A DNA stretch of 64,000 bases, from the NCBI GenBank assembly GCA_008973525.1, contig WACJ01000551.1, forward strand, positions 1,488,001-1,552,000, read 5' to 3'. Positions 50,636 through 63,422 of the stretch are shown here, piece after piece; position 1 is the first letter of the stretch, and every line of letters starts with the position of its first letter. A program made the translations under genes and the position numbers. The notes under the pieces were generated by a model. The model saw only the letters and a list, made by a program, of their open reading frames with translations. It had not been told where the DNA came from and did no database searches. Origin of the DNA: Stenopsyche tienmushanensis (lineage: Eukaryota; Arthropoda; Insecta; Trichoptera; Stenopsychidae).

Positions 50636-51888
50636 TAATTATTAATCATTTTCATATTTGAAATGGATTTCCAATTAATTTCTATTTGTTTTCGTCTGTG
50701 TGTGAGATAAATGAAGATAAAAAATATTCATTCATGCTCAAATCCAAAAAATGAATATCGATTAAATAAAAAAGAAAATGGACCGCGACATATTTATTAA
50801 AAACCTCTATTTTTATGGTCTCATAAAAAATTGACACTTGAAGTTCAAGTCATTCTGACTTGAAATTTTCAGTTACATTGTTTCATAATAAAAAAAATAT
50901 ATTTCGCAATGCCAAATGGATTATTCCATTATAATATCAGTATCTATTCAAGTTTATTAGTAAAAATCATCAGTCAGAGTTATATTCGAGCCATATAATG
51001 GTGAATCAGTAAAACTTTGCACCACTTAATCTTTTGAATTTAAACTTGATGTCAAGCCGTATTACATGCATAATTTTCATAAATCGACGTATGTTATTGT
51101 ATAATTATATTATTCTGCCAATTAATATTGTTATCTTGATTAACAAATTCAAACCGAATGTTTAGTTCAATAAACTCTATCGTGTTACACAACTAGCTAT
51201 GATTAAGGCATTGATTCTCAACTAGTATACTTGATTATTCAATGATGAGTAAATATGTTAATTCAAATATTATATTTCGTTATTTAACAATTTTCATTCT
51301 TGAATAAAATTGTATTTAATCTAATTTATCGCTTCAGAAGTACAACGAAATTTTTGAATAATTTTACTGCCACTTCCGGCACCGAACACAACAAATGCTG
51401 AGAATAACCTCATTCGGCACACTATCAGTTCAAGTCATTATCACTATTATATTGCATACAATTTATGAAATATTTGATGTTTAATAAATCGTTTCAAAGA
51501 ATTTAGCTGCTCAAATATATGATAAACTTATCTGAATTAGAATAAAATATTTTTATACAATGCATAAATTTAATTTTGAAAGTATTCAACCGTTTTTTAT
51601 AATTATTCTTTCTAATTAACTCGATAGACTAAATTGAACACAATAAAAAACATATAAAAAATAAATTACTATTATGTATACATCACACTTGTAATTATAC
51701 GTTTTTTATGAGAAACTTGCTTTATATAAATTATTTTAATCAGTTTACAATTATATAAAATAGTTTGATAAATGGTCGAATACGTAACACTTATGTCCAC
51801 TCAAATTAAAAAGCATGCAAAAAAGTCAAACGCGAACTGTCATTCCAGGATAAGGTTCGTTCGCCGGTTGGTGCTCTCACTTAAGAAG

Positions 51889-53504
51889 ATGACCTTAGAT
51901 AACAAAGTAACACTTTTTCTCAATCAAAACTTATTCATTGTGTACTTTTTAACATATTGTAATTTAAAACTAAACTATTTTTCAATTATACAGTGTTTTC
52001 ATCCATTTAATAACATGTTTTTGTTTTGACTTATTGCATCATATACTGTCTATGAAATATCAATATTGTAGATATTCCCCGCATTAAAAAATGATCGTCT
52101 ACTGCGAGCTGCAAGAGGAGAAGAAGTCGACAAAGTTCCAGTATGGGTGATGCGACAGGCCGGCAGATACTTGCCAGAGTTTCAAGAAGTTCGAGCTAAA
52201 CACCCTTTCTTTGAAGTATGTCAAACGCCGGAGTTAGCATGCGAGGTGACACTTCAACCTTTGAGGCGTTTCAAACACCTCGACGCTTCTATTATCTTCA
52301 GTGACATCCTTGTCATACCTCAAGCATTAGGAATGACTGTAGAAATGCATCCTGGAAAAGTCAGTACTTTCTCATATTCAACCCACCAGCATATGCCATT
52401 ATAACGAAGAATTCTCACAGGCCATATTTTTATTTAAGGGACCTGTATTTCCAAATCCATTAATTACTCCGGCAGACTTTGATCAGTTGAATCAAAATGA
52501 CGTCTTATCTCGCCTAAAGTATGTCGGCGAAGCCATCACATTAACTCGACTCAAGATCGACGGAAACGTCCCGTTGATTGGATTCACAGGAGCTCCCGTA
52601 TGTTGATCCTCCTTTGCTTCTATGGCATATTAAAAACAAGTCAATCATTTGCTTGTATTGATTCTTTTCAGTGGACTTTGATGGGCTACATGATTGAGGG
52701 TGGAGGAAGTAAGACAATGGAGAAATCTAAAAATTGGCTAGAATCGTATCCTACCGAATCGAAACGTCTTTTAGACATTCTCACTGATGTCATCGTACAA
52801 TACTTAATTATGCAGGTCATAACCCTAAAAAAAATGTATTACTATTTCGTTTTCCGATTGAATTATACTAATCAATTGACAATATTACAGGTAGAATCAG
52901 GGGCTCAACTTTTGCAGGTATTCGAATCCAGCGCTGAACATTTAACAATCGAACAATTTGAAACAATAGCTGCGCCGCACCTAAAAAGCATTGTCGAACG
53001 AGTTAAATTAGGACTCCAAGAAAAAAACATTGAATCCGTCCCTATGGTATTAAATATCAATATCTTGCACATCGTTAAATTATCGTCGACGTCGGATATA
53101 TTATATTTCTTTTATTTATAGACGCTGTTCGCAAAAGGCGCAGGACATTCCTTGAAGCTACAAAGCAAATTTGGCTATGACGTCCTCGGAATCGATTGGA
53201 GTGTGGATCCAGTGCAGGCTAGAGCTGATGCCGGTGACGATATCACCCTGCAAGGAAATTTAGATCCGCAGGATCTATATAAACCGCAGGTATATCATCG
53301 AACATAATTAAAAAATTATGTGCGCTTTGACATATTTAATATTTCATTTTGTTTTGACAGGAGGAAATCCGACAGCTGACTCTGGAAATGGCGAGAAAGT
53401 TTGGAAAACGTCGATACATAGCCAATTTGGGACATGGGATCACTCCGGCCACTCCGATAGAGAGCATGCACACTTTCACCGAAGCTATACATGATGCCTT
53501 TTAA
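51889..53504 (+). CDS. Urod: Uroporphyrinogen decarboxylase, seven exons, 358 aa
   Basis: Cytosolic heme-pathway enzyme that removes four carboxylates from uroporphyrinogen III to give coproporphyrinogen III. Exons: 51889-51906, 52072-52359, 52439-52597, 52672-52815, 52891-53046, 53122-53289, 53361-53504. All introns are GT-AG, all in phase 0, 71-165 nt long. Family blocks in order: [12 protein letters not shown] (R34, R38), [15 protein letters not shown] (catalytic D84), [20 protein letters not shown] (Y161), VFESSAEHL (S216), [29 protein letters not shown] (H336). The 358 aa match the animal norm of about 355-367. The start exon (18 nt, encoding MTLDNK) is inferred: it has an AAG before the ATG, splices in phase to IFPALKND, and gives a normal-length N terminus. 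An in-frame ATG lies upstream at 51772. A poly(A) signal AATAAA lies at 53587. The run RRFKHLDAS has one residue more than the Drosophila and human proteins as I recall them. The enzyme call is near certain; only the first exon is tentative. Confidence 0.95.
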
Positions 53505-53586
53505 TGCCTTTATGTATTTAAAATTGGAATCTCTAATTTGTTAAATTCCTATTATACACTTTTATTACTCGTTATAGAATTTTTAA

Positions 53587-53592
53587 AATAAA
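53587..53592 (+). terminator. Poly(A) signal of Urod
   Basis: Canonical AATAAA 83 nt after the stop codon, followed by a T-rich stretch. It is the nearest such signal on this strand. The DNA is AT-rich, so chance occurrence cannot be excluded, but the spacing is right for a short insect 3'UTR. Confidence 0.55.
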
Positions 53593-54387
53593 TTTATTTT
53601 AAAATTACATTGTTTTTATTATTATTTAAGCTTAATTTGTTTGAGGATGAATTAATCAATCCATTCCGATAAAAACATAATGTAGAATCAAAAATACCTC
53701 AGTATAAATTATGTAAACAGTATGTCAATATTCAGAAATAATGACCATGTGTCTTTTAAATTTTTATTATAGAAATTGAGTCAAATCAAGGCTTTGGAAA
53801 AAAAATACAATGCTAATATAAAGGTACGATGTCGAAATTTTAATATTTCTGATCGCTATTGTCGAATCAGTCTTAATTTAATCGTTTTAAAAATGTAAAT
53901 ATTAGGGCAATTTTAATTAGGTAGCTTATAAATGATCAATAAAGCATAATGAAAAGCATTGATAATATGTCAACTTACAGATCTCATTCGATCTAAAAAT
54001 ATATTAAGAAACCAAAATGTGGCCTAAATCCACATCAATTTGTCATACTATTGATAAAGTAATTAAACACAAATTGCATGTCTTTTTTATTAATATTTAC
54101 TTTATGTAGTTTTAAATAACAAAGCGCAAATCTCAAGATGATTTAAGAATTTTATTCAATATATTTTGTAATATAATAAAAATCCGATGAGATTAAATTA
54201 ATTTTTTGGTCGTGTTTTCTGACGTCGAATTGTGCGCGTATTGCCTGTACTGGCAACACTGTTACGTAAACATTAATCGGATGACAACAAAAGCGCTGAA
54301 TTCGAGCTGAGGCAGCATAGTCGCGGACCGCAGGCGGTCCGGTCAAGTCGATTGTTGGGTTTTGTCGCGAGTGTCAGTGAGTGTAAG
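53593..54387. other. Urod 3' flank and brummer promoter/5'UTR
   Basis: The gap between the two tandem genes is under 0.9 kb. GC content and CpGs rise from about 54200 (for example GCGCGTATTGCCTGTACTGG, CGCGGACCGCAGGCGGTCCG) up to the brummer ATG, marking the likely promoter. A TCAGT initiator-like string lies at 54374, only 10 nt before the ATG, so the real start site is probably further upstream. Confidence 0.5.
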
Positions 54388-57300
54388 ATGAATCTGTCGT
54401 TCGCAGGCTGCGGTTTCTTGGGGATCTATCATGTGGGGGTGGCGACATGTTTCCGCAAATACGCACCCCACCTCCTGCTCGAAAAGATCTCGGGGGCTTC
54501 CGCAGGCGCACTCTCTGCTTGCTGTATGATCTGCGACTTGCCTCTCGGTACAAAACCATCTGCCTTGTTTATAAATATGGACGTGTTTTATCTCCCCGTT
54601 TGACGTCAACCACTATTTAGCGAAGGACACGCGCAAATAGCAATATTCATTGTTACTGACTATGCTATCAAATGTACGATGAGACAATCGCTTTAAAAAC
54701 CTTTCGAATTCCACTCTCTTTTACTTGACCAATATTTCACAAAATAGCTGATTGACTCGTACAATACATATACAATGTTATCCATTGGTATATAATTACT
54801 ATATTGTTCATAAACAAATTCACAATATTCGTAAAAAATGTGAATTTGCGTAGTTAATATATATGTTAATTTAAAATTATTTTCTTATTCAATATTTACA
54901 ATCCACAAAAAATATATTTATTTTTGCATTATGTTTTAATCCGACAATTTTAAAAATCAATTTGTGAAATTCATATTTTATTCTAATGTTTTACCTACTA
55001 TCGTTAATTAAGATTATTCGTCTATTTCATACAAACTTCCAATTCATTTTAAAGTACGCTAAGTTTACTTTAATATTACACAAATATTTAAGCAATATTA
55101 TAAACATTTTTTCCCATCCAATTATTTATTTGGCGTTTGAATATAATATATTTTCTCTTTAAATGTCAATTGACTGTTCTTCTTGCATGTGTGCCATTCA
55201 TTAAATCGTCGAAATTTCACAGTAGTCCTCATATTTGTGCCGTTTTAGATCATTAATATTTCTAAACAATGAAATCATCCATCTTATCATTCCGCATGGA
55301 TTTGATTATTGTCGCGAGAAAACATAAAATATTTTATGGCACGTCGTTAAAATTCAATTGCGCTCTTGAACCATTAAAAACGCACATATTACAAATTCCA
55401 TAAAATAGACCACAAATTGATTTTATTGTTGTACAAAAATATTAAATCTTTACTATTGTTTTTGTCCACAATGTATGAATAATCTGTCAAACCTTTTTTC
55501 CGCGCCTCTTTTTCAACTTATCAATTGTGGAAACAAAAACATTACATAAAAAAATAGCAACGAGCGTATTGTATGAGATTATCGAAGTATTTGCATGTTT
55601 ATTATTTGTTTGTTCGATGAAAATGGCACTATGATTGACCTTTACGCAAGAACGTATTTACTGTAAGATAACAACGTCACAGTGGATATTTTATCTACCT
55701 AATCGCGATTTCTGCCTATACGTTCTAATTTTGGCTGATTTTTTTTGTTTGTATACCAATGACCTTTAGATTCGCTTCCTTGAAGATTAACAATTATGTG
55801 AAAGTAACTTTCTCTCAAATCACCGAAACCAGTTTGTTGTTTTGATTTACATTCAAATATGATCTGATAACTCTCACTCAATACACTTAGTTTTAAGTCC
55901 GTAAAATATTAAATAAGATTACTTCCATAATGTATTTAATTACACAATATCCTTTATTTTAAATTGGACACCTTTGCACTAATTAGATATTTTATTGTAT
56001 ATCGATATGTGATCACTGTCAAAATCATTGTGTGAGATTAACTATCACACAGAAAAATTACTTTTTAATTATATATAACAACACTGTTATTCACCTTCAA
56101 TCCAGAAATTATAAAATTGCTATTTTTATATGAAGATACATGAATTTCAATGTCTAGTTTGAGACGTAGAATGCCATTTTTACAGAGACACTCTAATTTT
56201 TCACACTTATTATTGAAAATAGTTTTTTTTACAGGATATAATCCATAATTTTATGAATATGGATGTCTTCCATTATTTATATACTACATTATCATAGCAT
56301 ATAGGATTAATACACGGTTTAACGATATTTTATTATTATTAAGAATGGTTTTTACTTAATTTTCAGGAGCTTTAACCAGTGACGTTTTAAAACTCGTCAG
56401 AGATGCAAGATCCGGATCGGTAGGACCATTCAGTCCATCATTCAATGTCAACACTGCCTTATTGGACCGCTTAGTCAATCTCTTACCTGAAGATGCTCAT
56501 ATTAAAGTCAGCGGAAAACTGCACATCTCCCTCACTAGGGTGTACGATGGAAAAAATGTTATAGTATCGCAATTCAATAGCCGAGATGATTTAATCCAAG
56601 TAATTTTCATTCAATCAATCAAATTTATCTGGTTTAATAATGTTTTACCTATTGAGTTTATGAATTTATTTAATTTTTTATAGGCTTTATTAGCATCAAG
56701 CTTTATACCCGTATTTTCCGGTCTATTGCCGCCAAAATTCCATGGTGTTCGTTATATGGATGGTGGCTTTAGTGACAATTTACCTATCCTCGATGAAAAT
56801 ACTATAACAGTGAGCCCGTTTTGTGGAGAGAGTGATATATGTCCGAGAGATCTGAGCTCGCAACTATTTCATGTATGATTCTTTTCAATTGGTTATTTGA
56901 TATTAAACATATTATCGAATAGTTCTTTGATTTTAATTAATTTACAGGTGAACTTCGCTAACACTAGCATTGAACTATCTAAGCAAAATATCACACGATT
57001 TGCAAGAATTTTATTTCCTCCACCTCCTGATGTATTTAGCAATATGTGCAAACAGGGTTTCGATGATGCATTGAGATTCCTCCAAAGAAACAATCTTATC
57101 TCATGCACACGCTGTTTAGCTGTTCAATCGACGTTTCAAATACAAGAAACCATCGATGACTCCATAGACTTTGACCCAGAGTGCGTTGAATGCAAACACC
57201 ACCGACAGGTATGATTAATCTTTTAATCGATAGGTCAATGATTTACAAATCAAAAATTGATAGCTCTTCCTATTGTTCACATTATCTTTTAATTCACAAT

Positions 57301-60300
57301 GACATTTAATCATTTATATTATTATTCGGATATGAATTTAAATTTTAAATGCTGAAATATATAACTATAATTTAAAATTAAATCAACATTGCATAGTCAT
57401 TATAGCTTAATACTATTCTCAATTGAAAATTATCTCTTATGGCACTGGAGCGGGTTTTTGTGATTACTGGTAAACACAAACAAATTTATGAAATTAAATG
57501 TTTGCTATAGGAATAATATGTCATAAATATTGAATCATTCAAGCTGATATATATAATAATGGATCGTTGACTTAACAAATAGTATATCAAATAATCATTT
57601 CGTCACCTGCCTAATTTATTAATTTTATTTAAACGCTATCATGAACTCTGTCCACTTGCTTTTCTTTTTATGGATTATAACCAAATACAAAAGTAATTCA
57701 ACTCAAGTAATGAATGGATAGAATAAAAATAGTATTTATATCTAACATAAATCCTATTGGATCAATCTTATTGTTTTTCATAGGTCTTTTAATTCATTGT
57801 TTCATGATAATAGACAAATTTATGGCGATCATTATTTCATGAGGCATTCCATCATTATTTATATCAATGTCGCAATAAATTACAATACTAAATATTATAT
57901 TTTATCTTATGATTGTTTGTGGTTTTAGTAAAAATACACCTGATTAATATATTTTGTCAATGAGCTGTTCTTTTTATATAAATTTAATTTATCACGTGCT
58001 TAATATAGCTACTTCTAATCCAATAATAACAATTAATTTCGTTCTTTTAATAATGTTCTCTATAAATATGAGATAAAATATAATTAACCTACTTAAACAT
58101 GTTTCAAATATTTTATAGGAGGCCAACGCTGCAGATTTACCCGATACAGTCATGTCAGTATTACAAAATGCTATCGATTCGGCTAACAAAGGCTTGTTAA
58201 ATTGGCTGTTCAAACACCGCAGCATGAAAGTTTTATCACTCCTAGCTATCCCTTGTATGCTACCTGTGGATATCGCATACGCCACATTCACTAAGTAAGT
58301 CGTCAATCCAGCATAAATTAACCTATTTTAAAATGCCTAAAAATTCATATAATTTAGGTATAAATACTGTGTAATTTTAGAAGAAAACAAATATTTATAT
58401 GTTTAGCATAATCGGTGATCACTATGAGACTCATACTCTGCAATACCAATTCAGGAAAAGTGTTGAAAAACCCCCTAAACAACGTAGTAAACTCTTATCT
58501 TTTTTGTTGAGGTAATTTATTGAACATTACTAAAATGTTGCTTTGTGCGTCCTGAAAAAGCTACAATTATGATATGCATTCAAATTAAGTTATTTTCGTG
58601 TTGCTATGCATATTCATTAATTATTCACATCCATGAATTAAATCCATACAAAATGCAATCGTCATTCGCTTCTTCATCAATGTCTGCCAAATTAATGAAT
58701 AGATCAAGTATACAGCAATATGTTGCCAAGATTAGTTACTTTTATCACAATCAAAATATTACTAATGCATTTGTAGTCATATGCGATAATCTTTATTATC
58801 ATTTTCATTGTTATATAATCAGCAGTCATACGATGGGTTTCATATAATCTTCATCAGTCTCAAAGTACACTTCTACGATCTCTGATAACTGCAAAAATCG
58901 CTATATTATTTACACACACTACGAAACATCTTAAATATAAAGATCAAGGTGCATCATTATGAGATTTTTTTTACAGTCCTCATGCTATCTATATTTTAAT
59001 TGATTGATAAAGTTTATTCCTTAAGGTCAAAGAAAAACGCATGACCTTGAAAATTATTCACATAAGATTTATTGTTTGATTAAATATTCTTTTAGATTGA
59101 AGGCGTTGAAACCAAAGGTATCATTCTGGACAGTCTGTCGAATACTACTACGTCAAGCGCAAGAAGCGGCTGGGGCTTCCAGCAATTGGCAACCTAATAA
59201 TGCAGATCGAGTACCAGCCTTTGAGACGTTCAAGAAAAGGTTCGTCAAAAGCTATATTGAGATGTAACAATTTCACATTGTGTAAATTGATTTTGTACTT
59301 ACATATCCTTTTATTCTGCAGACATTCACATGCGAATATATCGCGTTTAGGAAGTCTAGACACAAACATGGAAATGGCAAACAATCACGAATCGATGATG
59401 GATGATGACACGTTTGAACAAATCTTGAAAGTATCCTCACATCATGATGCTATTCTGGCGTATTATTATATGGATGAAAATAATAAGGTATTTTATTGAT
59501 TAATTAGCGCAAATTTGTTTAGTTTTACTGTTATGACCGAACATAAAAGTCACAATCAGTAATTTTAATGTTTTATGTGTTCGTTATTAATTTCAATAAT
59601 TTTTGCTATACGATATGATCATTATTGAGAATTTGTCTCGGAGGAGCGGACATAAAAAATGTGTTTGTGGTAATATCAACATTAAATTGCGTATCAACAA
59701 ACGCTGTGATTTAATAATTACAAAAACGTAATTGTGAAAAATAAACATACACAAAAAAGTGTTTATTGCTGACTCAAATAACTCATATTGTCATTTTACT
59801 ATTTGAATGTGATAATGTAGTTCATGAACTCAAAAAAATGATAACCATGAATCTAGTGCAACATCACACGATTGTCGTGACCCTCTTTTGGCAGATTTAT
59901 CACATACTCAATTATTCATTGCTCTAATAAGTGATGCTGCGGTTTTCAAACGTTCTTCAAGCTTTCGATTTAGCTTTTTTTTTTCGATGTAAAATCGTTT
60001 TATTCGATTTTTAAATTCGTATTGTAAATTGTGTAATTAAATATTAATTGTTCCGAAAATAGATTACACGGTTACATTGATGCGTCACAAAGGAGAACAT
60101 TTTTATCATCGCAGTTCAAGTTCCATATTTTTTGTTCGATCTTTGTTTTATGAAACAATTGTATATTTGCTATTATTTTACACATGAACAATTCACATTG
60201 GATGATTAGTAATCATTACCTTCAAATTTTTTTTTTTTTAGATAAAAATGACCGAAATATATGATGTGACGGATGCTGAAATTGAAGACTTCCAATCCCA

Positions 60301-61369
60301 AGCAGAACGGGATTTAAACAAACAGCTTGAATTCGACAACGATTGGGCTGATGATCAAATAAATATATGCGATAATGGTAAGCTGTTTTTTTTTTAATAA
60401 TCTTCTCTTTAAACGAGTTTTTAATGCTTTAAATCCCAGTGACTCACCGGTGAGTCGATATATTTTTTTATATAAAAAAATATTTTTTGTATATATAAAA
60501 ATTATTATGCTATTTGTGAATACAAAAATGTCTTCACATTTTAATGGATCTTGTTGTTTCAATTTTTTTTAAATAAATTCAACAAAGGTCATCAGGGCTG
60601 CCCATTGAATGATCTATGCTACATATCTGAATCTATTTTGGGATGTATTAGTCAGAATGCCTTGTAAAAAAACTGTTCATATTAGTATTGTTAGTAATTT
60701 GAGACAACCCTAAATAAATAATCAATTTCAATGGTGTATATAAATCATAAACAAAAAATAAAAATGTTAATTAAATGTTGTGACAATCCTGAACAAGAAA
60801 TGTTCAACACCCATAAATGATCATGCAGGACAGTATGTGGTATTCATGCATATGCTAGAACAGCTGTTCTTAAACTTATGTAGTCCACTTGAGCAAAATT
60901 TCTTACGCGGACCCCCTCTTGACCATTTTTTTTTACAGACCCCATTCCAACCCTTGTGACTTAATTTTTTAAACAATCCCTGTTTAAGAACCGTTGTGCT
61001 AGAACACACAAATCGCCTTTAGACAATAAAATATATGAGTCAAAAATCTTTTTTGCAACTTCTAATATCGCTAAATTCACTGGTAGTTAAAGATTTAAAT
61101 ATACCCTTTTCTGTCTTTTGTTAAAAAAACATTATTTTTTGACTCAATTTCTAGAGCTTCTCGCATATATATATTGTTTTTATTTTATTCCAGAAATTGA
61201 GGGCATGTCAGACATATCGTTGGAAGATATAATCAATAACAGAAATACAATATTGTCAGATCCCGAAAGCGAATGGGGGCATGAAAAGATTCAAGAATTT
61301 ATTTCAAACGACGAAGACTCAGACAGACCTGAATCGGATCAACCACATATAAAATATGTTGCTTGCTAA
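54388..61369 (+). CDS. bmm: Brummer/ATGL (PNPLA2-like) patatin triglyceride lipase, ten exons
   Basis: Lipid-droplet lipase that starts triacylglycerol breakdown; insect ortholog of vertebrate ATGL. Exons: 54388-54547, 56367-56599, 56684-56872, 56948-57208, 58119-58294, 58407-58511 (cassette, see separate entry), 59096-59239, 59322-59487, 60242-60377, 61194-61369. The product is 581 aa with the cassette and 546 aa without; Drosophila and human proteins are slightly over 500 aa. The patatin domain fills about residues 5-176. The oxyanion loop GCGFLG is at 7-12, the catalytic serine is S38 in GASAG, and the catalytic aspartate is D157 in YMDGGFSDN. Brummer hallmarks follow: [41 protein letters not shown], and paired Cys in CVECKHH. 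Residues 319-338 are hydrophobic ([10 protein letters not shown]), in the part used for droplet association in this family. The tail is acidic. The ATG has A at -3 and begins the family-typical [10 protein letters not shown]. The first intron is 1.8 kb; intron 9 holds a small hAT element. A poly(A) signal lies at 61554. Confidence 0.96.
58407..58511 (+). CDS. bmm: Candidate cassette exon 6 of brummer (35 codons)
   Basis: The exon is exactly 105 nt. It enters in phase 2 and leaves in phase 2, as do its neighbours, so both inclusion and skipping keep the frame. Skipping joins codon AA|A (Lys) to give FTKLKALKP; inclusion changes that Lys to Asn and adds 35 residues rich in Lys, Arg and Gln (for example [10 protein letters not shown]) directly after the hydrophobic [10 protein letters not shown] segment. 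The acceptor is TGTTTAG and the donor TTGAG/GTAATT. No stop occurs in the frame. I do not recognise the inserted peptide from other brummer proteins, so it could be lineage-specific alternative splicing or, less likely, an intronic chance ORF. Confidence 0.6.
60861..60996 (+). mobile_element. hAT MITE, 136 bp, in brummer intron 9, TSD TGCTAGAA
   Basis: The left end is CAGCTGTTCTTAAAC and the right end in reverse is CAACGGTTCTTAAAC, with perfect 8-bp duplications TGCTAGAA (60853-60860; 60997-61004). It shares the TAGTCCAC and GCGGACCCCC blocks with the element at 11391, so the two are one family. It sits between brummer exons 9 and 10 and leaves their splice sites untouched. Confidence 0.85.
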
Positions 61370-63422
61370 ACACCTATTAATATGAGTCTCATTTAAACGT
61401 CATTTATCTATTTAAAAAATCCTAATTAGGCAACAACAAAAAAATGGCTGAATCAAAATGGCTGTTGCCGCATATTGTTACTACTATAGGAGCAAAGAAA
61501 GAACAGATTTGCCAGTCAAAAAGAAAATCGTTTGGAATTGAGTATTTTCCTGTAATAAAATTAAGAATGAATGTATGTGATATTTATTTTAAGTTTAGGT
61601 ATGTTAAAAACTTATCATAGTTTAAGATCTTGTTTTGTTTAAAATGCACAATGCATATTAGTTGAGTACTTATTTATGTATGTTTATGTTAACTGATTAA
61701 CTATTTTAAGTAGTTGAATTTTTGCATGAAAAAAAATGTTTAATCGATATAATCAATTGAGTATAGAAAACATTTTCCACATTTTTTTTCAGTTTAATTT
61801 TAATAAGTATTATTTTAATTTATTAGAACATTCAAAATGAGAAGCATTACATCTCAAATATATTTTTTGAGTTACTTTATATTTTGATATAGGGTTTTGA
61901 TGCATTTGCATTGACACAGCCATGACAGAAACTAATATTTAATTTTAATATTTAAAATTAAATCTTCAGCTAATCACTTCATTTATACTATTTAGATCTG
62001 GCAAGTTTGTTTCAAAAAGCTCTAATTACTTTATTTTCCTAGAACAAGTTTACTATTTTACAGTCATCAAGTTTAAACAGTTTTTACAACTGTAAAATAG
62101 CATATTTTTCAGATGTATTTTGGCACTTCTTTGTTCGACATAAAATGAGAAAAAATTGTATTTTCTATTTTTTATAACATTTTATTTTCCAAGCAAATCT
62201 CAATCATTATGTCACAATATTTGAACATTTTTTATTTGGAAATATTTATTGAACATTAATATTTTCCATTTGAATAAAACTCATCATTTAGATGTACATC
62301 CATTAAAAATAGTTGTTACCTTATATTTAGACTGTTATTATAGAATAACGATAAACATCGTTACTACTACCTCCATCAGTAGGCCTTGTATAATCTTAAA
62401 ATAATTTATTTAATCCTATTTTATACTTATCACTACTGATATAAAAATGTTTATTTATATTTCTATAATTACACAAATAACAACATGGAAATGCTTACAT
62501 TTAAAGATATGAATATTTTTTGACAATTTTTAAAATAAAAAACATTAATTCAAAATCCATAATGTTTTTGACAAAAATATGTCATCATTTGCTTTTTATA
62601 TAATTACTAACTTTTTATAAAATTGTTGACAATCACTATGTGTTTATTTTTATCACTAATTAAAATGTAGCTCATTTATTTAGAGTTGATTGATTGAATA
62701 TCTTTTCATTTATACATTTTATTTACGTTTCTTTTCTGCGTGTCACACATAGTTATCCTCATGTTGAAACATTCCAAACCAACAAATAAATCTATTTTAT
62801 ATTCTTATACACTTATTTTTAAGGTATTTATATATATATATGCATAGGAAAATATTATGTGATACCATTTGTAATGCATAAAAAATGATTCTTGAATCTG
62901 AAAAATATATACATAAATAATAAAAAATTTAAACTAATCAATGTCTATGTTTCATTCCATTAATTAAAATTAAATATGATGATTTTTTTACATATTCACA
63001 AAAATGTAAATAGATAAATTGTACATACATCAATCAAAATTTTGATTTTGCAATGCTGATTCTGAAGCTATTGGATTCTAAGCTGGCAATGTGAAGCAAT
63101 TTTTTTTTAATTGGTTCTTATTTACAACAATAATTTTTTAACACAATGTATATTTTCAAATTACTACAATAATATTAATGTCAAATTTCAAGGAATTAAA
63201 TTAATATTTTAAAACACCTATAAAAATTAAAATATGATTAAATACGAAATTTTATTAAAAACATTGTGCTCTTGCAGCACTAAAATTTCCATTTTTTTGC
63301 ATGTGCTTATTTTATTGAACCATAAAAAACATATTTAACATAATTATTGAACGATATCAAAATTCAATACATGTTTTATTAATTTTCTCATTTTTATGTT
63401 AATAATAAACGTTTTAAGCGAC
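61370..63422. other. Brummer 3'UTR and AT-rich downstream DNA
   Basis: Very AT-rich, with several AATAAA strings and no ORF of interest. It probably includes one or more long 3'UTR forms of brummer, then intergenic DNA. Confidence 0.45.
61554..61559 (+). terminator. Poly(A) signal candidate for brummer
   Basis: AATAAA 185 nt downstream of the stop codon. Further AATAAA copies occur beyond it in this AT-rich stretch, so longer 3'UTR forms are possible. Confidence 0.4.

Larger units (their letters stand above)
47322..51888. other. Intergenic stretch between the piggyBac relic and Urod
   Basis: AT-rich, with a small hAT relic at 48826 and a pogo-like piece at 50174. A 116-codon plus-strand ORF at 48519-48869 runs into the hAT relic at its 3' end and is not recognised. 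A TATATAA motif at 51723-51729, about 160 nt before the Urod ATG, may be a TATA box, but such strings are frequent here. Confidence 0.4.

Noticed and set aside
52600..53121. 173-codon ORF as an independent protein
   Set aside because: It is Urod exons 4 and 5 read through the stop-free intron 4, with intronic codons at both ends; the exon structure explains it.
54343..54609. Minus-strand ORFs of 88 and 61 codons over brummer exon 1
   Set aside because: They are antisense shadows of a GC-richer, well-identified coding exon.
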